A DNA stretch of 64,000 bases from Arthrobacter sp. 31Y (GTDB taxonomy: Bacteria; Actinomycetota; Actinomycetes; Actinomycetales; Micrococcaceae). Positions 61,322-64,000 of this stretch are shown here, in pieces. Each line of letters opens with the position of its first letter. Positions within the stretch are counted from its first letter, which is position 1. The stretch covers positions 2,604,001 through 2,668,000 of the forward strand of contig NZ_JAFW01000001.1 in the NCBI RefSeq assembly GCF_000526335.1, written 5' to 3'. The position numbers were made by a program, and so were the translations under genes. The notes beneath the pieces are model-generated. The model was not told where the DNA came from. It was given only the letters and a program-made list of their open reading frames with translations, and did no database searches.

Positions 61322-62152
61322 TCAGTGCCCCTGAACGTCGGAGTCAACGCCTGCGTCAGGTCCGCCGTCGAGAGTTTGCAGTTTGGTGAGGTCGTCGGGG
61401 TCCAGTTCGAAGTCGAAGACGTCCAGGTTCTCCTTCATGCGCTGCGGGTTGGAGGTCTTAGGGATGGCTACCAAGCCTTGCTGGACGTGCCAGCGGAGCA
61501 CCACTTGGCCCGGTGTCTTCCCGTACTTTCCGCCGATGCTGGCCAGCACGGGAGCATTCAACAGATCGCTGCTGGCACCCAGCGGGCTGTAGGACTCGGT
61601 GATGATGCCGTTTCCTTCGTTGAATGCCCGGGCAGCAGACCGCGGGATAGACGGGCTGACCTGAATCTGGTTGATGGCCGGAACCACATCCGTTTCGCGC
61701 AACAGTTGGTCCAGGTGGGTCGGCTTGAAGTTGGAAACCCCGATGGAGCGCACTTTGCCCGAGGCCTGCAGCTCCTCGAAAGTCTTCCACGTGGACACAA
61801 AATCACCGCGGCGCGGGAGCGGCCAGTGGATCAGCAACAGGTCAACGTAGTCCAGCCCCAAGCGTTCCAAGGATCCGTCCAGTCCGGCAATGGCCTTGCC
61901 GGAACCCTGGAATTCGCCGTCCAGCTTGGTGGTGATGAAGAGCTCTTCGCGATTCACCCCGCAAGTACGGATGCCGTTGCCCACACCCTTCTCATTGCCG
62001 TACTTCTTTGCAGTGTCCACGTGCCGGTAACCATACGACACAGCCTCCACCACGGCATCGGCAACCTGGGCATCATTCAACGGCCACGTACCAAGTCCCA
62101 GTTGCGGGATCTTATAGCCATCGTTGAGTTCAATGAGCGGGGCAAATGTCAT
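61322..62152 (-). CDS. Aldo/keto reductase
   Basis: 276 residues from the ATG at 62152, which overlaps the epimerase stop. Catalytic tetrad: Asp and Tyr in HVDTAKKYGNE, Lys in ITTKLDG, His in LLIHWPLP. NADP-binding end IPKTSNPQRMKENLDVFDFEL. (beta/alpha)8 barrel of typical length. Substrate probably a sugar or sugar acid given the neighbours. Confidence 0.9.
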   Translation of the reverse strand: MTFAPLIELNDGYKIPQLGLGTWPLNDAQVADAVVEAVSYGYRHVDTAKKYGNEKGVGNGIRTCGVNREELFITTKLDGEFQGSGKAIAGLDGSLERLGLDYVDLLLIHWPLPRRGDFVSTWKTFEELQASGKVRSIGVSNFKPTHLDQLLRETDVVPAINQIQVSPSIPRSAARAFNEGNGIITESYSPLGASSDLLNAPVLASIGGKYGKTPGQVVLRWHVQQGLVAIPKTSNPQRMKENLDVFDFELDPDDLTKLQTLDGGPDAGVDSDVQGH

Positions 62153-63174
62153 GGGCGCACATTCCTTTCGTAAAGCCGATCGCATAGCTCCATATAATCC
62201 TCGCTCACTACCTGCAGCTCAGGATGGGTGTCATGCCACTCCACGATTTCCCTGGTACCGTCCGCGAACGGAATCGTGGCTCTGTAATCAGGGACAAGCG
62301 CTTTGATTTTCGAGTTGTCGAACACCACGGAGTGCGAGCGGTCGCCCAGCAGATTGGGGCCGAGCTCAGAGCTGTGGGCGGCGATGGTCTCCGAGGAGAC
62401 GTGGAACAATTCCGGCTCGTCCACCCCGGCCGCCCGGGCAAACAGGCGGTAGATCTGGTTCCAGGGAAGGAACTCATCCGAGGTGATGGTGTAGCTTTCC
62501 CCCACAGCCTGCGGCCTGCCCAGAAGTCCCACAAAGGCCTTGGCGAAATCCCGGCTATGCGTCAGCGTCCACAGCGAGGTGCCATCGCCATGCACCATGA
62601 TGGGCATCCCCGCGCGCATCCGGTGAATGTCGGTCCACCCGCCCACCATCGCGATCTTGGTCCGGTCATAGGTGTGGGACGGCCGGATTACCGTCAGCGG
62701 GAAGTCCTGCTCACGATAGGCCTCGAACAGCAGCTCCTCGCAGGCGATCTTGTCCCGCGAGTACTGCCAGAAGGGGTTCTTCAGCGGTGTCGATTCCCGG
62801 ATAGGCAGTGTGGTGGGCGGTTTCTGGTACGCCGAAGCGGAACTGATGAAGACGTACTGACCTGTCCGCCCACGGAACATGTCCAAGCCAGCCCGCGCCT
62901 GATCCGGGGTGTAGGAGATAAAGTCCGCAACGGCGTCGAACTCTCTTCCTTGAAGTACCTCCCGCACGGCCGCGGCGTCCCGAATGTCCGCATGCAGGAC
63001 CTCGGCGCCATCCGGGACGGGCCGCCCGGCTGACCGTCCCCTGTTAAGGATGGTCAGCCGGTGGCCCAGTGCGACGGCGCGTTCAGCCGCCGCCGCACTG
63101 ATGACCCCGGTCCCGCCGATGAACAGGATGCTCCGTGGCGAGACGGTGTCCGCCTGCGGTAAGAGGTTGCTCAC
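62149..63174 (-). CDS. NAD-dependent epimerase/dehydratase
   Basis: 341 residues, extended SDR. FIGGTGVISAAAAERAVALGH is the Rossmann glycine loop, VFISSASAYQKPP the middle strand, and YSRDKIACEELL carries the YxxxK pair. The VIRPSHTYD region and TLTHSRDFAKAFVGLLGRP follow. Sits between two aldo/keto reductase genes with 4-bp overlaps on both sides. Confidence 0.9.
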   Translation of the reverse strand: MSNLLPQADTVSPRSILFIGGTGVISAAAAERAVALGHRLTILNRGRSAGRPVPDGAEVLHADIRDAAAVREVLQGREFDAVADFISYTPDQARAGLDMFRGRTGQYVFISSASAYQKPPTTLPIRESTPLKNPFWQYSRDKIACEELLFEAYREQDFPLTVIRPSHTYDRTKIAMVGGWTDIHRMRAGMPIMVHGDGTSLWTLTHSRDFAKAFVGLLGRPQAVGESYTITSDEFLPWNQIYRLFARAAGVDEPELFHVSSETIAAHSSELGPNLLGDRSHSVVFDNSKIKALVPDYRATIPFADGTREIVEWHDTHPELQVVSEDYMELCDRLYERNVRP

Positions 63175-64000
63175 CAGGCGTAGTCTTCGGGGGCGGGGCG
63201 GTGGCCCGGGAAAATGTCGTCGAGCCGTTTGAGGGCATCCTCATTAAGGGAAACGTCCAGTGCGCGGATGGCGGCGTCCAACTGCTCCTGGGTGCGCGGC
63301 CCAACAATCGGAGCCGTCACTGCAGGCTGGTGGAGCAACCAAGCAAGCGCCACATCGCCGGGCTTGTGGCCGAGTTCATCGGCGAAATCCTCATACTGAC
63401 GGATCTGGTCCTCGTGCTTGCGGAGCGTCTCCAAAGCGCGGCCCTCAGCGCGACGGACTCCCTGCTCTTCCTTCTTCAGCACGCCACCCAAGAGCCCGCC
63501 CTGAAGCGGAGACCAAGGAATCAGGCCCAGGCCGTAGTTCTGCGCGGCCGGGATAACCTCAAGCTCCACTTCACGCCGGAACAGGTTGTAGATGGACTGC
63601 TCGCTGACCAGCCCGGTGTAATTGCGCTTGCGGGCGGCTTCCTGCGCTTGGGCAATGTGCCAGCCGGCAAAGTTGCTGCTGCCCGAGTAAAGGATCTTGC
63701 CCTGCTGGACGCCCACCTCGATTGCCTGCCAAATCTCATCCCACGGCGTATCGCGGTCGATGTGGTGGAACTGGTAGACGTCGATGTAGTCCGTCTGCAG
63801 CCGCTTCAGGCTGGCATCGAGTGCCCGGCGGATATTGAGTGCCGATAACTTGGACTCGTTGGGACGGTCGGTCATGGTTCCGTACAACTTGGTGGCAAGG
63901 ACCGTACGCTCGCGGCGCTCGCCGCCCTTCGCGAACCAGCGGCCAATGATTTCCTCGGTCCAGCCGCGGTGCTCGGTGCCGCCATAAACGTTGGCGGTGT
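63171..64000 (-). CDS. Aldo/keto reductase, cut by the window edge
   Basis: The C-terminal 275 or so residues; the gene enters from beyond the right edge. Read from the edge: NVYGGTEHRGWTEEIIGRWF, TVLATKLYGTM (catalytic Lys), SLKRLQTDYIDVYQFHHID (catalytic His), GSSNFAGWHIAQAQ and the NADP end APIVGPRTQEQLDAAI. A larger AKR11/12-type (YajO/MocA-like) family member than the downstream reductase. First known gene of the operon. Confidence 0.9.
   Translation of the reverse strand, partial: TANVYGGTEHRGWTEEIIGRWFAKGGERRERTVLATKLYGTMTDRPNESKLSALNIRRALDASLKRLQTDYIDVYQFHHIDRDTPWDEIWQAIEVGVQQGKILYSGSSNFAGWHIAQAQEAARKRNYTGLVSEQSIYNLFRREVELEVIPAAQNYGLGLIPWSPLQGGLLGGVLKKEEQGVRRAEGRALETLRKHEDQIRQYEDFADELGHKPGDVALAWLLHQPAVTAPIVGPRTQEQLDAAIRALDVSLNEDALKRLDDIFPGHRPAPEDYAW

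Overview
The window is high-GC DNA with frequent GTG and some TTG starts and 4-bp ATGA/GTGA gene overlaps. It has an actinobacterial gene set: radA, disA, mutY, a pst operon with an actinobacterial-type PHO box, and a complete nickel urease operon. This points to a free-living soil actinobacterium, most likely Micrococcaceae of the Arthrobacter/Paenarthrobacter type. The genus is inferred from gene content; no rRNA gene is present. I see no insertion sequence, transposase, integrase, phage gene or CRISPR array.

Layout. 1-3.15 kb: end of a VOC-family gene, an AraC regulator, a MepB-like protein, a small lipoprotein and mutY. 3.15-3.87 kb: decayed DNA holding the 3' end of a phosphoglycerate mutase gene. 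3.87-16.1 kb: an accessory catabolic block with an RpiR regulator and MFS carrier, a tripartite tricarboxylate transporter (tctBAC) with an RraA-family aldolase, a GntR/FCD regulator, and an operon for the whole lower 2-pyrone-4,6-dicarboxylate (PDC) route: 4-oxalomesaconate tautomerase, 4-oxalomesaconate hydratase (LigJ), 4-carboxy-4-hydroxy-2-oxoadipate aldolase (LigK/RraA), PDC hydrolase (LigI) and an MFS importer. No ring-cleavage dioxygenase or LigC dehydrogenase accompanies it. 16.3-19.2 kb: a membrane-anchored protein, a BioF2-like acetyltransferase and disA.

19.4-29.0 kb: a tightly overlapping operon annotated classically as urea amidolyase (APC permease, two DUF1989 proteins, urea carboxylase, allophanate hydrolase) with a divergent TetR regulator. 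The DUF1989 pair makes guanidine a likelier substrate than urea. 29.0-33.7 kb: a zeta-type toxin with an HTH antitoxin, a Pr6Pr membrane protein, radA and a FUSC-family protein. 33.8-40 kb: PHO box, pstSCAB and, convergently, a low-affinity PiT transporter with its DUF47 partner. 40-46 kb: lipoprotein, tRNA-Lys, a low-GC secreted two-repeat protein bracketed by a tRNA-3'-end duplication, a methyltransferase, and a GH51 arabinofuranosidase. 46-50 kb: LacI regulator, D-threonine aldolase/D-serine dehydratase-like enzyme, heme oxygenase, flavin reductase.

50.3-56.9 kb: ureABCEFGD plus a NiCoT nickel permease behind a GlnR-like AC-n9-AC box. Two large GC-rich inverted repeats sharing a core sit between ureE/ureF and ureG/ureD. 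57-60 kb: a serine hydrolase, an ECF sigma factor with a membrane protein, two tiny genes. 60.3-64 kb: a four-gene minus-strand operon of two aldo/keto reductases, an NAD-dependent epimerase and a lactonase, running off the window edge.

How it fits together: the accessory blocks add carbon (PDC/tricarboxylate, arabinose) and nitrogen (guanidine/urea, urease) scavenging between conserved repair and phosphate loci. Long sequence-unrelated or loosely related palindromes mark many gene ends.
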